Origin: an uncultured Comamonas sp.
GTDB taxonomy: Bacteria > Pseudomonadota > Gammaproteobacteria > Burkholderiales > Burkholderiaceae_C
Reading direction: 5' to 3'
NCBI GenBank assembly: GCA_947306475.1
Contig: CAMZGS010000009.1
Span: 1 to 64,000 of the forward strand
Length of the DNA stretch: 64,000 bases
Shown: positions 23,634-33,918 of the stretch, piece by piece
Position numbering within the stretch: position 1 is the stretch's first letter
Layout: every line of letters begins with the position of its first letter
Made by a program: the position numbers and the translations under genes
Notes under the pieces: model-generated
The model's database searches: none
The model's input: the letters and a program-made list of their open reading frames with translations, nothing else
Told to the model about the DNA's origin: nothing

Positions 23634-25667
23634 TCAGGCCTCCACAGAAAACTCTGCTTGCAAAAAGCGCAGCAGGCCGCTGCTGCGCCGCGTGGGGTTG
23701 GCCACGGCTTCGGCCAGCAGGGCGCTGTGCTGGGTGAGCAGGCTGAAGTGCTCGCGTGCGCGCGTGATGCCGGTATAGACCAGCTCGCGCCCGAGCACGC
23801 CGCCGCTGCGCGCAGGCAGCACCAGGGCGGTGTGGGCAAATTCCGAGCCCTGGCTTTTGTGCACCGTCATGGCAAAGGCGGTTTCCACGTGCGCCAGGCG
23901 GGCCACGCCCACGCTGCGCAACTCGGCGCCATCCAGAAAGTACACCCGCAGCGCATCGCCGCGCACGCTGGGCAGGGCAATGCCGATGTCGCCGTTGAAC
24001 ACGCCCAGCGCCGCGTCGTTGCGCGTGACCATCACCGGGCGGCCCACGTACCACTCGCCACCGGCGGGCAGCAGGCCCTCGGCACGCAGGGCTTTTTCGA
24101 TGGCATTGTTCAGGCCTGCCACACCCCAGTCGCCTTCGCGCACGGCACACAGCAGACGAAAGCGCTCGAACGCCAGCAGCACGCTTTCCACCCAGGCACG
24201 GTGGGCAGCTTCGTCGCCCGCAGGTGGGCGTTTGCCCAGCGTCTGGGCGTAGTCGCGGTAGCTGGCGGTCTGGCCGCGCCCGTGGATGGCCAGACTCCAG
24301 ATGTGCTTGAGGTTGGTGCCGCTGCCGTCGTACAGGCTGCCATCCGTGCAGCTGGCCAGCACGCGCTGCGCGCCAGCGGCATCTCCTGCATTGACGGCGC
24401 GGGCCAGCTGGCCGATGGGGCCGCCAAAGCGGTGGCTGTGGCGCAGCATGATGGTGCGTTGCGCCAGGGCGCTGCCTTGCGCGTCCTGCAGCGCGGCGGG
24501 AATGCTTTGCCCCGCCACGCGCTGGGCGTAGGCCACGCTATCGGGCGTGTAGTGGCCGTCTTCGGCGCTGCGGCACAGGTCGCCCAGCACGGCGCCCGCC
24601 TCCACCGAGGCCAGCTGGTCTTTGTCGCCCAGCACGATCAGGCGCGCCGTGGGCGGCAGCGCTTCCAGCAGGGCGGCCATCATCTCCAGATGCACCATGG
24701 AGGCTTCATCGACGATGAGCACATCCACCTCCAGCGGGTGGTTGCGCTGGTGGCGCCACTGGCGTGTGCCGGGCTGGCTGCCCAGCAGGCTGTGCAGGGT
24801 GCGCGCGGCGCCGGTGCGCTCGACCAGGGCGGGCAGGTCCAGCTCCGGCGCCACCAGGGGGTGCAGTTGCAGCAGCGCCCGGTCGATGGATTGCTTCAGG
24901 CGCGCCGCCGCCTTGCCGGTGGGGGCGGCCAGTGCCACGCGCAGATCGTGCGGCTGGGCGCTGGTGGCCCACAGCAGGGCCAGCAGACGGGCAGCGGTGT
25001 AGGTCTTGCCGGTGCCGGGGCCGCCGGTGATCAGCGTCAGCCGCCCGCGCAGGGCCAGGGCGCAGGCCAGGCGTTGCCAGTCGCAGTCGGGGCGGGCATC
25101 CGCCGACGGGTTGTCGGGGAACAGCCGCTCCAGCCAGGCTGCGGCCTTGGCTTCGTCCACCGGGTCGGTGTGTGCGCAGCGCGCCTGGATGTGCTGCGCC
25201 ACCAGGCGTTCGTGGTGCCAGTAGCGGCGCAGGTAGAGCAGGGGCTGGGGCGAGTCGGCACCGGCCAGCACCATGGGCTGGCCCAGATCGGCATCGCGCC
25301 CGGCCACGCGCACCAGGGGGCTGGTGCGCAGCGCCTCCAGCCATTGGGGCAGGCGGTGTCCGGCAAGCTGCGCCTCCAGTTGTGCCTGGGCGCTGCTTTC
25401 CCAGCCGAGCACGCTGGCAGGTTGGGCCAGCAGGTCGGCCAGTGGCAGGCAGCTGTGGCCGCGCCCTTCCAGGTGCGCCAGCAGGGTGGCAGCCAGCAGC
25501 AGGGCATCGCTGGCCTGGCTTTGGTGGGTGCGCACAAACTGCATCCAGGCCACATCCAGCTGGCGCAGCACGCCCTGGGTCTGCCAGGCGTGCAGTTGTT
25601 CCAGCAGGGGCAGGGGCGCTGCGGCGGTGTCGAACAGGTCGAGAGTGAATGGATCGGCGTGGCTCAT
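23634..25667 (-). CDS. recD: Exodeoxyribonuclease V subunit alpha (RecD)
   Basis: RecD is the 5'-3' helicase motor of RecBCD. The 677-residue protein has Walker A in ITGGPGTGKTYTAARLLALL and Walker B in VLIVDEASMVHLEMM. A late UvrD-like motif reads AMTVHKSQGSEFAHTALVLP. The track ORF runs on to 26381, but that extra part is read out of the recB frame. The true ATG at 25667 overlaps the recB stop (ATGA), which shows translational coupling. It is longer than E. coli RecD (about 608 residues), mostly at the N-terminus. It is the last gene of recC-recB-recD. Confidence 0.93.
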   Translation of the reverse strand: MSHADPFTLDLFDTAAAPLPLLEQLHAWQTQGVLRQLDVAWMQFVRTHQSQASDALLLAATLLAHLEGRGHSCLPLADLLAQPASVLGWESSAQAQLEAQLAGHRLPQWLEALRTSPLVRVAGRDADLGQPMVLAGADSPQPLLYLRRYWHHERLVAQHIQARCAHTDPVDEAKAAAWLERLFPDNPSADARPDCDWQRLACALALRGRLTLITGGPGTGKTYTAARLLALLWATSAQPHDLRVALAAPTGKAAARLKQSIDRALLQLHPLVAPELDLPALVERTGAARTLHSLLGSQPGTRQWRHQRNHPLEVDVLIVDEASMVHLEMMAALLEALPPTARLIVLGDKDQLASVEAGAVLGDLCRSAEDGHYTPDSVAYAQRVAGQSIPAALQDAQGSALAQRTIMLRHSHRFGGPIGQLARAVNAGDAAGAQRVLASCTDGSLYDGSGTNLKHIWSLAIHGRGQTASYRDYAQTLGKRPPAGDEAAHRAWVESVLLAFERFRLLCAVREGDWGVAGLNNAIEKALRAEGLLPAGGEWYVGRPVMVTRNDAALGVFNGDIGIALPSVRGDALRVYFLDGAELRSVGVARLAHVETAFAMTVHKSQGSEFAHTALVLPARSGGVLGRELVYTGITRAREHFSLLTQHSALLAEAVANPTRRSSGLLRFLQAEFSVEA

Positions 25668-28600
25668 GCGGCCTCCGCAGGGGTGGTGATCAAGGCGTGC
25701 AGAGCGTCGAGCAGCGGCAGCGGCGCAGCGATGTGGTGCATGCCGCCCGTGCTGCCATCCAGCCCGCGCAGGAAGAAGTACAACGCACCGCCCAGTTGCG
25801 CTTCGGGCCGGTAGGCCGCGCCCAGGCGGGCGTGCAGCAGGCGATGCAGCGCCAGCAGGTACAGCGCGGCCTGTACGTCGTAGCGGTGCGCCAGCATGGC
25901 CTGCTGCAGGGCCGGGGCGTCGTAGGCGCTGGCATCGGGGCCGAGGTGGTTGCTCTTGTAGTCCAGCACCCAGTAGCGCCCCCGGTGGGCAAACACCAGG
26001 TCGGCAAAGCCCATCAGCATGCCGTGCAGCTGGCGCTGGGGGAGCGGTGGGCGTTCCATGCCCGGCAGGATGTGCTGGCGGCACAGGGCATCGACCTGGG
26101 CAGCGGGCAGTTGTGCCAGGGGCAGCCAGAACTCCATCTCGGGCAGCGCGGTGTCGATCTCGGGCAGGCGTGCCTCCAGCACGGGCAGGGGGTGCTGGAC
26201 GATGGCGCTCAGCCACTGCAACACGTCTTCGGTGGCAGTTTCGTCGTAGCCGGCGCGCTGGCAGCGGCGGCGCAGACGTTCCTGCTGCGGCGCATCGAGC
26301 ACAAAACCGGCCTCGCCCAGCCACTGCAACTGGTCGTGCAGGAAGTTGCCCACCAGCGGCCCCCGACCAAAGCGGTGCCATACGGCCTGGCTGGCGCTGG
26401 TGGCGGGGTGGCCAGCGGCTGGAGTGAGTCCGTCATCGCTGGGCAGCACTTCGTCGTCGGCCTGACCAGCCGCCAGCAGCACGGCGTCGCTGGCCACCGG
26501 CATGGCGCGCGTCAGCGCCGAGAAGCTGGCCACGCCCCAGTGGCGGTCGAACTGACCGTCGTAGCGCACCGGCGTTGCCAGCGCCGGGGGCTGTTGGTGG
26601 GCGCGCAGGGGTGTGCAGCTCGTGGCCCAGTCCAGCTCGTGCAGGTGCTGGAGCTGCATGTGCGGGCAGGCGGCGGTGAACTGGCGCAGGGTCTTCTCCC
26701 AGTCGGCAACGCTGCGCGCCTGTGTGCCACCCAGCAGGTAGCCGCTGGCGCCGTGTTCGTTGACGCAATCCTCACTTCTGCCCTGGCGCAGCGCCCCCAG
26801 GCCCAGCCACAGCAGATGGCGCGCGCGGGTCAGCGCCACATAGAACAGGCGCAGGTCTTCGCGCAGGCGTTCCTGGTCGGCCTGGGCCAGCTCTTCGTCG
26901 CTGAAGTCCAGGCGCAGCCTGCCATCGGGCAGGCGTACCCAGGCGGTGTTTTTGCGCGTCTTTCTGGTGAAGCTGCTGCCAAAGGGCAGCATGACGACGG
27001 GGTACTCCAGGCCCTTGCTCTTGTGGATGGTGACGATCTGCACCAGATCGGCATCGCTTTCCAGGCGCAGGGTTTGCGCTTCGCTGTCCTGGCTGGGGTT
27101 GGCGATGTGCTGGGCCAGCCAGCGGATCAGCGCCTGCTCGCCTTCCAGGGTGGCGCTGGCGTTTTGCAGCAGCTCGGCCAGGTGCAGGTAGTTGGTCAGG
27201 CAGCGCTCGCCCTCGCCGCTGTGCGCTTGGGCCAGCCAGCGCGCGGGCAGTTGCAGGCGGTGCAGGCTGGCGCGCAGCATGGCCAGCACGCCCTGGCGCT
27301 GCCACAGCTGGTGCAGCTCGCGCAGCAGCAGGGTGTAGTGGTCGAGCAGTTCATCGTCCTGCGCCAGGCGTTGCAGTTCGGGCAGCGGCAGCGCCAGCAG
27401 GCGCGTGGCCAGCGCGGCGCGCACGGCGCGGGCGTTGAGGGGCTCGGCCACGGCCTTGAGCCAATACAGCAGATCCTGCGCCTGCGCGCTGTCAAAGACG
27501 GAAGAGCGCTCGGACAGATACACCGAGGCCACGCCCCGGCGCTGCAGTTGCTGGCGCACGGCCTGCGCCTCTTTGCCGCTGCGCACCAGCACGGCGATAT
27601 CGCTGGGGCGCAGGCGTGTCAATGTCCCCGTGGGCGTCTGAAAACCCATGCTGGGGTCGTTGAGCCAGAGCACGATGCGCTGCGCGCAGGCCTGGGCGTA
27701 GGTGTGCATCAGGGTGTCTTTGTTCAGCGCACACGGTGCGCCATCGTCGTCCTCGCCCTGGTGCCAGTGGATCTGCATGGCTGGCAGCGGCTGGCCGTTG
27801 GCGCACAGCGCCTGCGCACGGCCATGGGCGCGGGCCTCCAGAAAGGGCAGAGGGTTGTCGCTGCTGCCTTGGCGAAACAAGAAGGCGGCTTGCGGGTGGC
27901 GCTGCTCGGCCAGGGCAAACCAGTGGTTGGTGGCTTCCACCAGCGCCTGGGTGGAGCGGTAGTTGGTGGAGAGCACATAGTGCCGCCCGGTGGTGGCTTG
28001 GCGCGCCTTGAGGTAGCTGTAAATGTCGGCGCCGCGAAAGCCGTAGATCGATTGCTTGGGGTCGCCAATTAACAGCAGCGCGCAATCGGGCGTGGGCTGC
28101 TCGGGCTGGTAGATGTGCTCAAACAGCCGGTATTGCAGCGGCGAGGTGTCCTGAAACTCATCGAGCAGCGCCACCGGGTACTGCTGGCGCAGGCGTTGGC
28201 GCAGCAACGCCCCTTGTGGCCCGGCCAGGGCGGCATCCAGGCGTTGCAGCATGTCGGCAAAGCCAAAGGTGCCTGCTGCGCTTTTGAGCCATTGCAGGCG
28301 CTGGGCCACCTGCTGGCAGGCATGCCAGCGCAGGCGCAGGCCAATGGGGGCGATGGCCTCTAGGGCGCACAGCAAATCCTCCAGCGCTTGTGCTTGCGGC
28401 GGATACTGCACCTGCACATCGCCTTTGCGGGCCTCATCCAAACCGCTGGGAATCAATCGGGTTGCTCCGGTTTTCAGAGCTTCGCGCAGTTGCAGGGTGG
28501 GCGTTTGGGCCCATTTTTCCAATGCACTGAGCCAATTGAGGCAGTTTTTAAGTTGCAGCTTGCGCCCGTCCCAGGCGCTTTTGTTGTTGGCCAGTTCGCC

Positions 28601-29395
28601 CTCAATCCAGGTGCGGTAGTCCTGCGCGCCTTTTTCCCAGCCTTGGGCCAGTTGCTGCAGTTGCTGCTGCTGCTCGGCTTGCCATTGCGGCAGCAGCACG
28701 GCCAGTGGGTCAGGGCTGGGTGCTGTGCCGCTGGTGCTGCCGGGCAGCTCGGCACTGCGCAGTTGCTGCATGTCAGCGAGCAGCCGCTCCACCCCGTCCC
28801 ACTGCGCCAGCACGATGCCCAATAGCCCATCGGGCAGCGGGTAGCACTGCTGGCGCCAGTAGTCGTACACCGCTTCGCGCAGGCGTTCGGCTTCGTCGGG
28901 CTCCAGGGTTTCGTCGAACAGGCAGCCGCTGTCCAGGGCGTGCTCGCGCAGCACGCGCTGGCACCAGGCGTCGATGGTGAAGATGGCCGCATCGTCCATG
29001 CCCTCAGCGGCCAGCGCCAGGCGCCAGGCGGCCTGCTCGCGCGCCTGGGCATCGGGGTAGTCGGCCAGCAGGGATTGCAGGAAAGCATCGCCCTCGGCCT
29101 CGCCACGAAAGCAGGCCACGGCCTGCACCAGGCGCTGGCGGATGCGGTCGGAGAGCTCGCGCGTGGCCGCGCGGGTGAAGGTCATCACCAGGATGTCGGG
29201 CGGCAGCAGCGGGCCAATGGCGCAGTCCTCCTCATCGGCGGGGCGGTGGCCCAAGATGAGGCGCACGTAGAGCGCGGCAATCGTCCAGGTTTTGCCGGTG
29301 CCGGCGCTGGCCTCGATCAGGCGGCTGCCGTGCAGCGGAAAACTGCGCGGGTCGAGCAAATGGGGGGCGGCAGTGGTGGTCATGTGCAAACTCAT
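25664..29395 (-). CDS. recB: Exodeoxyribonuclease V subunit beta (RecB)
   Basis: RecB is the 3'-5' helicase and the only nuclease of RecBCD. The 1243-residue protein has Walker A in LIEASAGTGKTWTIAALYV and a helicase region with LLDEFQDTSPLQYRLFEHIY. The nuclease motif is GRYWVLDYKSNHLG, which keeps the Asp and Lys that correspond to E. coli Asp1080 and Lys1082. The start is the ATG at 29395, overlapping the recC stop (ATGA); an ATG four codons later is also possible, and the track start at 29488 lies inside recC. It should degrade linear DNA and start recombinational repair at Chi sites. Confidence 0.95.
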   Translation of the reverse strand: MSLHMTTTAAPHLLDPRSFPLHGSRLIEASAGTGKTWTIAALYVRLILGHRPADEEDCAIGPLLPPDILVMTFTRAATRELSDRIRQRLVQAVACFRGEAEGDAFLQSLLADYPDAQAREQAAWRLALAAEGMDDAAIFTIDAWCQRVLREHALDSGCLFDETLEPDEAERLREAVYDYWRQQCYPLPDGLLGIVLAQWDGVERLLADMQQLRSAELPGSTSGTAPSPDPLAVLLPQWQAEQQQQLQQLAQGWEKGAQDYRTWIEGELANNKSAWDGRKLQLKNCLNWLSALEKWAQTPTLQLREALKTGATRLIPSGLDEARKGDVQVQYPPQAQALEDLLCALEAIAPIGLRLRWHACQQVAQRLQWLKSAAGTFGFADMLQRLDAALAGPQGALLRQRLRQQYPVALLDEFQDTSPLQYRLFEHIYQPEQPTPDCALLLIGDPKQSIYGFRGADIYSYLKARQATTGRHYVLSTNYRSTQALVEATNHWFALAEQRHPQAAFLFRQGSSDNPLPFLEARAHGRAQALCANGQPLPAMQIHWHQGEDDDGAPCALNKDTLMHTYAQACAQRIVLWLNDPSMGFQTPTGTLTRLRPSDIAVLVRSGKEAQAVRQQLQRRGVASVYLSERSSVFDSAQAQDLLYWLKAVAEPLNARAVRAALATRLLALPLPELQRLAQDDELLDHYTLLLRELHQLWQRQGVLAMLRASLHRLQLPARWLAQAHSGEGERCLTNYLHLAELLQNASATLEGEQALIRWLAQHIANPSQDSEAQTLRLESDADLVQIVTIHKSKGLEYPVVMLPFGSSFTRKTRKNTAWVRLPDGRLRLDFSDEELAQADQERLREDLRLFYVALTRARHLLWLGLGALRQGRSEDCVNEHGASGYLLGGTQARSVADWEKTLRQFTAACPHMQLQHLHELDWATSCTPLRAHQQPPALATPVRYDGQFDRHWGVASFSALTRAMPVASDAVLLAAGQADDEVLPSDDGLTPAAGHPATSASQAVWHRFGRGPLVGNFLHDQLQWLGEAGFVLDAPQQERLRRRCQRAGYDETATEDVLQWLSAIVQHPLPVLEARLPEIDTALPEMEFWLPLAQLPAAQVDALCRQHILPGMERPPLPQRQLHGMLMGFADLVFAHRGRYWVLDYKSNHLGPDASAYDAPALQQAMLAHRYDVQAALYLLALHRLLHARLGAAYRPEAQLGGALYFFLRGLDGSTGGMHHIAAPLPLLDALHALITTPAEAA

Positions 29396-32300
29396 GGCGC
29401 GGTGGAGGCTTCTTGCTGTGCGGCTTGCAGGGCTTGGGCCAGATCGTCCCAGGCGATCCAGTGCACGCAGGCTTCGCCCCAGGCGCACAGCGGTGCGTAC
29501 AGGCGCTGCGCCCAGTGGTCCAGGCGGCCATCGCTGCTCAGGGCGTCAAAGTCGGGGAACAGGCGTGCCCAGGCCATGTGCTCGACCTCGCCGTGGTGGG
29601 CGTGGTCGCCTTTGTTGCCGCCTTCGTAGGCGCTGCGGGCATCGCCATCCTGCACCAGGGCCAGGGCGGTTTTTGGGGGCAGGGGCAGCGCGGTGGCTTG
29701 CCCGGCGTGCCAGGCCTGCAGCACATCGGCCAGGGCCTTGGCGGCGGCTTCGCGTTCCAGGGGGGTGATGTGCAGGCAGCCATCGCGCCCGACGATCCAG
29801 CTGTCGCACGCCAGGCCCGTGGCCGCAGCGGCCAGGCAGCGCAGATAGACGGGCAGCAGCTTGTCCAGGCGCGGCGCATCTTTGCGGGCCACATCGCGCG
29901 CCACCAGTTGCAGCCAGGCGACATGGCTGGTGCGGCGGCGCAACTGGTCCAGCCAGTCCTGCAACTGCAGGCCCTCATGCACAAAGTCCACGGCATGGTG
30001 GGGTGCGCTGTGCGGGTAGTGCTGCAGCAGTTGCTGCCAGGCCTGCATGCCGGGCAGCAGGCTGGCAAGCAGTTGTTGCTGCGCGCGCGTGCCCAGACTG
30101 GCCAGGGGCAGTTGGCCGCTGCGCTGCAGGCGTTGCAGCTCGGCCTGCAACAGCGTGTCCAGCGGCGCATCGGGCTGTTGCTGCCAGTGCCCGCTGACCT
30201 GGGTTTGCACGCTGCTGACCAGCAGGTAGGCATCCAGCCCGGCCAGGGTGAAGCATTCGTCGTCGTCCAGCTGGCTGTCGTCCTCGTCGAACACCACCTG
30301 CAACTGCTGGCGCAAAAAGTGGCGTGCCGGGTTTTGCAGGAACTGCGTCAGCTGTTGCAGGGTGGCGCTGTTGGCGGTATCGGGCGCGGGCAGCGGTGCT
30401 GGGGGGGCGGCTTCTGCGTCGGTCGATTCCACGTGCGCGCTGTGCCACTCGTGGGCGTAGGTGAACAGGGGCGAGCCGACCTCAAAGTAGCGGCGGCTGA
30501 AGGGCTGCAGCGGGTGTTGGTGGCTGCGCTGGGCCACCACGTCGATGCCGGTGTGCTCCTCGTCCTCGGCACGCCAACCACTACGCAGATAGTCCATCAG
30601 CTGCGCCACCAGCACCGAAGGCGGCTGCAGGCTGTTGTCGCGCACATGGTGCCCGGCCCAGCTGATGTAGAGCTGGCGCCGCGCCGAGAGCAGGGCATCG
30701 AGCATCAGCTGGCGGTCGTGGTCGCGCCGGGCACGGTCGCCGGGGCGGTATTGGCCGGGCAGCTGCATCAGGTCCATCGGGGAGCGCGGGCTCTGGCGCG
30801 GGTAGTCGCCCTCGTTCATGCCCAGCAGGCAGACCAGCTCAAACGGAATGGCGCGCATGGGCATGAAGGTGCAGAAGGTGACGCCCCCGCCGCCAAAACG
30901 CTGTTGCAGCGCCGGTTGCTCCAGCGCCTGCAGCCAGGCCGGTTGCACCACGGACAGGGGCAGCGCCTCGTCAAAGCGGGCGTGTTCGCAGGCACGCAAC
31001 CAGTCCTGCAGGGCCTGTTCCAGGCCTTGCAGCACGGCGCGTTCCAGTTCGTCCTGTGGCTCGAACAGGTCGGCCAGCAGCTGGCGCAGGCGTTGGGCCC
31101 AGATCAGCGGGGTGGCCGGTTGCAGCGCTTCTTCCCACCAGGCCAGCAGCCGCTGCAGCAGGGCGGCAAGGATGCCCGCCAGCTCGGCCTCCAGACCGCC
31201 GACTTCGGCAAAGGGTTCGATGTCGTCCCAGGCAGCGCTGCGCGGCAGGCCTTCGGCGTGGATGGGCTGGGCACCGCTGGCGTAGCCCAGCAGCATGCGC
31301 TGCAGACCAAACCAGGCGCTGTTGGTGTCGCCGCAGGCGTCCAGCGCCAGGTGGCGGCGCTGCTCGGCGTTCAATCCCCAGCGGATGCCGGCGGCGGCCA
31401 TCCACTGGCGCAACTGTGGTGCGTCGCTTTCCTGCAGGCCCAGGCGCGCGGCCAGGGCGGGCACGTCCAGCAGGTCGGCCAGCTCGCTGATGCGGCAGCG
31501 CTGCTGGGGCAGGCGCAGCAGCCAGGCCAGGGCCGCCGTCAGCGGGCTGGCGGCGCTGGCGCTCAGGTCGGCAATGGCAAACGGGATGTGGCGGGCATCG
31601 CGTGAGCCGGCGCCGTACTGGCCGAACACGGCACGGATGGCCGGGGCCGCCTGGGCAATGTCGGGCAGCATGACGATGATGTCGCGCGGTTGCAGCGCAG
31701 GCCGGTCGGCCGTGGCCGGTTGCGCCAGCATGCGCAGCAGGTGGTCATGCAGCACTTCCAGCTCGCGCACCAGGCTGTGCGCGCTGTGCAGGACGATGGA
31801 GTCGTCGCTGGCGGCAATGGCATGTTCTGGCCGGGTCTGGCGCGGGTGCTCGGCCACGGGCAGCAGGTCGCGGATGCTGCGCTGCACTTGTTGTAGCAGT
31901 GTCCCCTCGTCAGCAGGCGCTTCATCGTATAGATCCACCATGGAAATGGCTTGCTCCAAGCGGGAGCTGCTCTCAAATTCATCGAGCAGGCGCACATAGT
32001 CGCGGCTTTGTCGTCCCCAGGCCATGAGCAGCGGATGGGCGTGGGCGTGCATGGCCTGCAGCGGAATCTGTGTCAGATCGCGCCCCTGGCGCAGTGGGTG
32101 ACGGCGGCGCTGCTGGCGCAGCAGCTCGCGCCCGTCGATGGCATCCGCCCAGTGAAAGCGGCAGGGGTTGGGCACGGCCAGCACGATCTGGCTGTGGCGC
32201 GACAGGGCCGCCAGAAACTCCAGCATCGACAGTGGCATGTGCGTCAGGCCCAGCAGCAGCACGCGCCGCGCCACGGGCAGGCTGCCCACCGGGGCGGTGT

Positions 32301-32949
32301 TGAGCGTCTCCAGCACCTGCGCGCGCAGTGCCGGGCGGGTGACGGCGCGCTCCTGTGCCGATAGATCGGCCAGCACGGCGCGCCACAGATGCGGCTGCCA
32401 CTCCTGCCCGGCAGGCAGTGGGCGCGCATCCTGGCCTGGCAGGCCGGGCAGTTCATCGCGTCCGGCTTCCCAGGCCAGCAGCCAGTCGCTGCGATAGACC
32501 TGATACTGGTCGAACAGGTCGGCTAGGCGGCTGGCCAGTTGCAGCAGGCGCTGGGGCTGTTCAGGGCGCAGAAAGCGCGCAATCGGCGCAAAAGCCGGGT
32601 CGTCCAGGCAAGCGGGCAGCAGGCGCATCAGGCGCCAGGTCATGGGCTGCTCATCCAGCGGCGAGATGCTGGGCACGCGCTGCACGCCCAAAATCTGGCG
32701 CCAGCTGCGCCACAGAAAGCGCGCCGGCAGCTCCACGCGCGTGGCCGCGCAGATGCCGCTGCGCTGCGCCTGCAGCATCTTGAACCACTCGGCCGTGCCA
32801 TTGCTTTGCACCAGCACCACTTCCTGCTCCAGCGGCGCCAGCGGGTGCGCGCTGCTCCAGTCGATCAGCGCCTGGGCCAGGGTTTCGGCGCAGTTGCCGT
32901 GCAGGGCCAGCAGGCCGGGGGTGATGGGGTGGGACGAGGAAATGCTCAT
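29392..32949 (-). CDS. recC: Exodeoxyribonuclease V subunit gamma (RecC)
   Basis: RecC is the Chi-recognising scaffold of RecBCD and is an inactive relative of the helicase fold. The 1185-residue protein begins MSISSSHPITPGLLALHGNC. It contains recognisable RecC stretches such as VELPARFLWRSWRQILG and, later, FCTFMPMRAIPFELVCLLGM. It is the first gene of the coupled recC-recB-recD set. No strong ribosome site precedes the ATG at 32949. E. coli RecC has about 1122 residues, so the size fits. In this group the Chi sequence differs from that of E. coli and cannot be read from this window. Confidence 0.95.
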   Translation of the reverse strand: MSISSSHPITPGLLALHGNCAETLAQALIDWSSAHPLAPLEQEVVLVQSNGTAEWFKMLQAQRSGICAATRVELPARFLWRSWRQILGVQRVPSISPLDEQPMTWRLMRLLPACLDDPAFAPIARFLRPEQPQRLLQLASRLADLFDQYQVYRSDWLLAWEAGRDELPGLPGQDARPLPAGQEWQPHLWRAVLADLSAQERAVTRPALRAQVLETLNTAPVGSLPVARRVLLLGLTHMPLSMLEFLAALSRHSQIVLAVPNPCRFHWADAIDGRELLRQQRRRHPLRQGRDLTQIPLQAMHAHAHPLLMAWGRQSRDYVRLLDEFESSSRLEQAISMVDLYDEAPADEGTLLQQVQRSIRDLLPVAEHPRQTRPEHAIAASDDSIVLHSAHSLVRELEVLHDHLLRMLAQPATADRPALQPRDIIVMLPDIAQAAPAIRAVFGQYGAGSRDARHIPFAIADLSASAASPLTAALAWLLRLPQQRCRISELADLLDVPALAARLGLQESDAPQLRQWMAAAGIRWGLNAEQRRHLALDACGDTNSAWFGLQRMLLGYASGAQPIHAEGLPRSAAWDDIEPFAEVGGLEAELAGILAALLQRLLAWWEEALQPATPLIWAQRLRQLLADLFEPQDELERAVLQGLEQALQDWLRACEHARFDEALPLSVVQPAWLQALEQPALQQRFGGGGVTFCTFMPMRAIPFELVCLLGMNEGDYPRQSPRSPMDLMQLPGQYRPGDRARRDHDRQLMLDALLSARRQLYISWAGHHVRDNSLQPPSVLVAQLMDYLRSGWRAEDEEHTGIDVVAQRSHQHPLQPFSRRYFEVGSPLFTYAHEWHSAHVESTDAEAAPPAPLPAPDTANSATLQQLTQFLQNPARHFLRQQLQVVFDEDDSQLDDDECFTLAGLDAYLLVSSVQTQVSGHWQQQPDAPLDTLLQAELQRLQRSGQLPLASLGTRAQQQLLASLLPGMQAWQQLLQHYPHSAPHHAVDFVHEGLQLQDWLDQLRRRTSHVAWLQLVARDVARKDAPRLDKLLPVYLRCLAAAATGLACDSWIVGRDGCLHITPLEREAAAKALADVLQAWHAGQATALPLPPKTALALVQDGDARSAYEGGNKGDHAHHGEVEHMAWARLFPDFDALSSDGRLDHWAQRLYAPLCAWGEACVHWIAWDDLAQALQAAQQEASTAP

Positions 32950-32980
32950 AGTGCTTGGAATGCAGGGGCTGTGTCACAGC

Positions 32981-33676
32981 TTAACCATCAATGCGGCGCG
33001 ACCAGTCTTCGACCTGACCGCGCTCAAGGCGTGCAGCCAGCATTTTTTGCCATGAAGGTGGCAGTGGCAGGGCTGCGAGGGCCTGTAGTTCGTCACGTTC
33101 GAGACAGCGTTGGTACAGCACCTGCAGCACACGCGTCAGGGGCCAGTCGGGGTAGGGGCGTTCCAGCAAAAGCATAGCGTCACCCGCTTGTACGGTGCCG
33201 CTTTCCTGGACTTTCCAGTACCAACCGGTGCGGCCCGTGGTTTGCACGCGCCGAGCCATGTCGGCACGGCCAAAGCGGGCGTTGAGTTTCCAGCAGGGCT
33301 GCCGGGTTTGCGTGAGCACCAGGGTGCTGCTGCCCAGGCGCACCACATCGCTCAGGCACAGCGTCTGCTCGGTCATGTCGGTGCTGGACAGGTTTTCGCC
33401 AAAGGCCCCGCATTGGCGCAGCACGGGCAGATCACCCAGTTCGGCCTGCCAGGCGGCGTAGTGCTCATGGGGGTAGTGGTGGATGGCCTTGTCGGGGCCG
33501 CCGTGCACTTTGAGGTCGCCCTGCATGTCGCCTTCCAGTCCCAGAGGGCCAGCGTGTACCGGGCCAGCCACGGGGGATTTGGCGATGGCGCTCATGCCAC
33601 CGGGGCGGCCATCGAGGTGCGAGAACGGCTGGGCTGTGCCGCGCAGTACGGTGTGGACAGTGCCAAGAACGGTCAT
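32981..33676 (-). CDS. MOSC domain protein, YiiM-like
   Basis: The 231-residue protein has a MOSC domain: LGLEGDMQGDLKVHGGPDKA, then CGAFGENLSS, then the conserved cysteine in QTRQPCWKLNARFG. It ends with a helical region like the YiiM 3-alpha domain. MOSC proteins handle activated sulfur or the molybdenum cofactor. YiiM of E. coli takes part in reducing N-hydroxylated compounds such as 6-hydroxylaminopurine, and a similar role is likely but unproven here. It lies 31 bases upstream of recC on the same strand, so the two may be co-transcribed. It is divergent from prfC. Confidence 0.85.
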   Translation of the reverse strand: MTVLGTVHTVLRGTAQPFSHLDGRPGGMSAIAKSPVAGPVHAGPLGLEGDMQGDLKVHGGPDKAIHHYPHEHYAAWQAELGDLPVLRQCGAFGENLSSTDMTEQTLCLSDVVRLGSSTLVLTQTRQPCWKLNARFGRADMARRVQTTGRTGWYWKVQESGTVQAGDAMLLLERPYPDWPLTRVLQVLYQRCLERDELQALAALPLPPSWQKMLAARLERGQVEDWSRRIDG

Positions 33677-33918
33677 GGTGTGGTGCGGTGGTGAAAAGAC
33701 AGGCCTGCATCATCGGCGCAAACAGGACGAGCCCCGTAGAATCCCCGGCCATGTGCATGGTCGCCCCAGCAGGGCTTGCCGAGCCGACGAGCTGATTGCT
33801 CCAGATGGCAGGCCGCAGGCGTTCATGGTCCCCTTGCTTGCACAGAGGCTGCCCTGCCGGAAGTGGCATGTCGCGCAGCCCCAAGTCTGTCCTGCCCCTA
33901 AAGCTTTCTTTTTTTATC

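Noticed and set aside
23607-25814. Plus-strand ORFs of several hundred codons (735, 807 and 730) across recD, recB and recC
   Set aside because: They lie opposite the real minus-strand rec genes, which have clear helicase and nuclease motifs; the plus-strand translations are His/Gln/Gly-rich.
25668-26381. N-terminal extension of recD in the ORF track
   Set aside because: The added 238 codons overlap recB in another frame. The ATG at 25667, overlapping the recB stop, begins the real protein.
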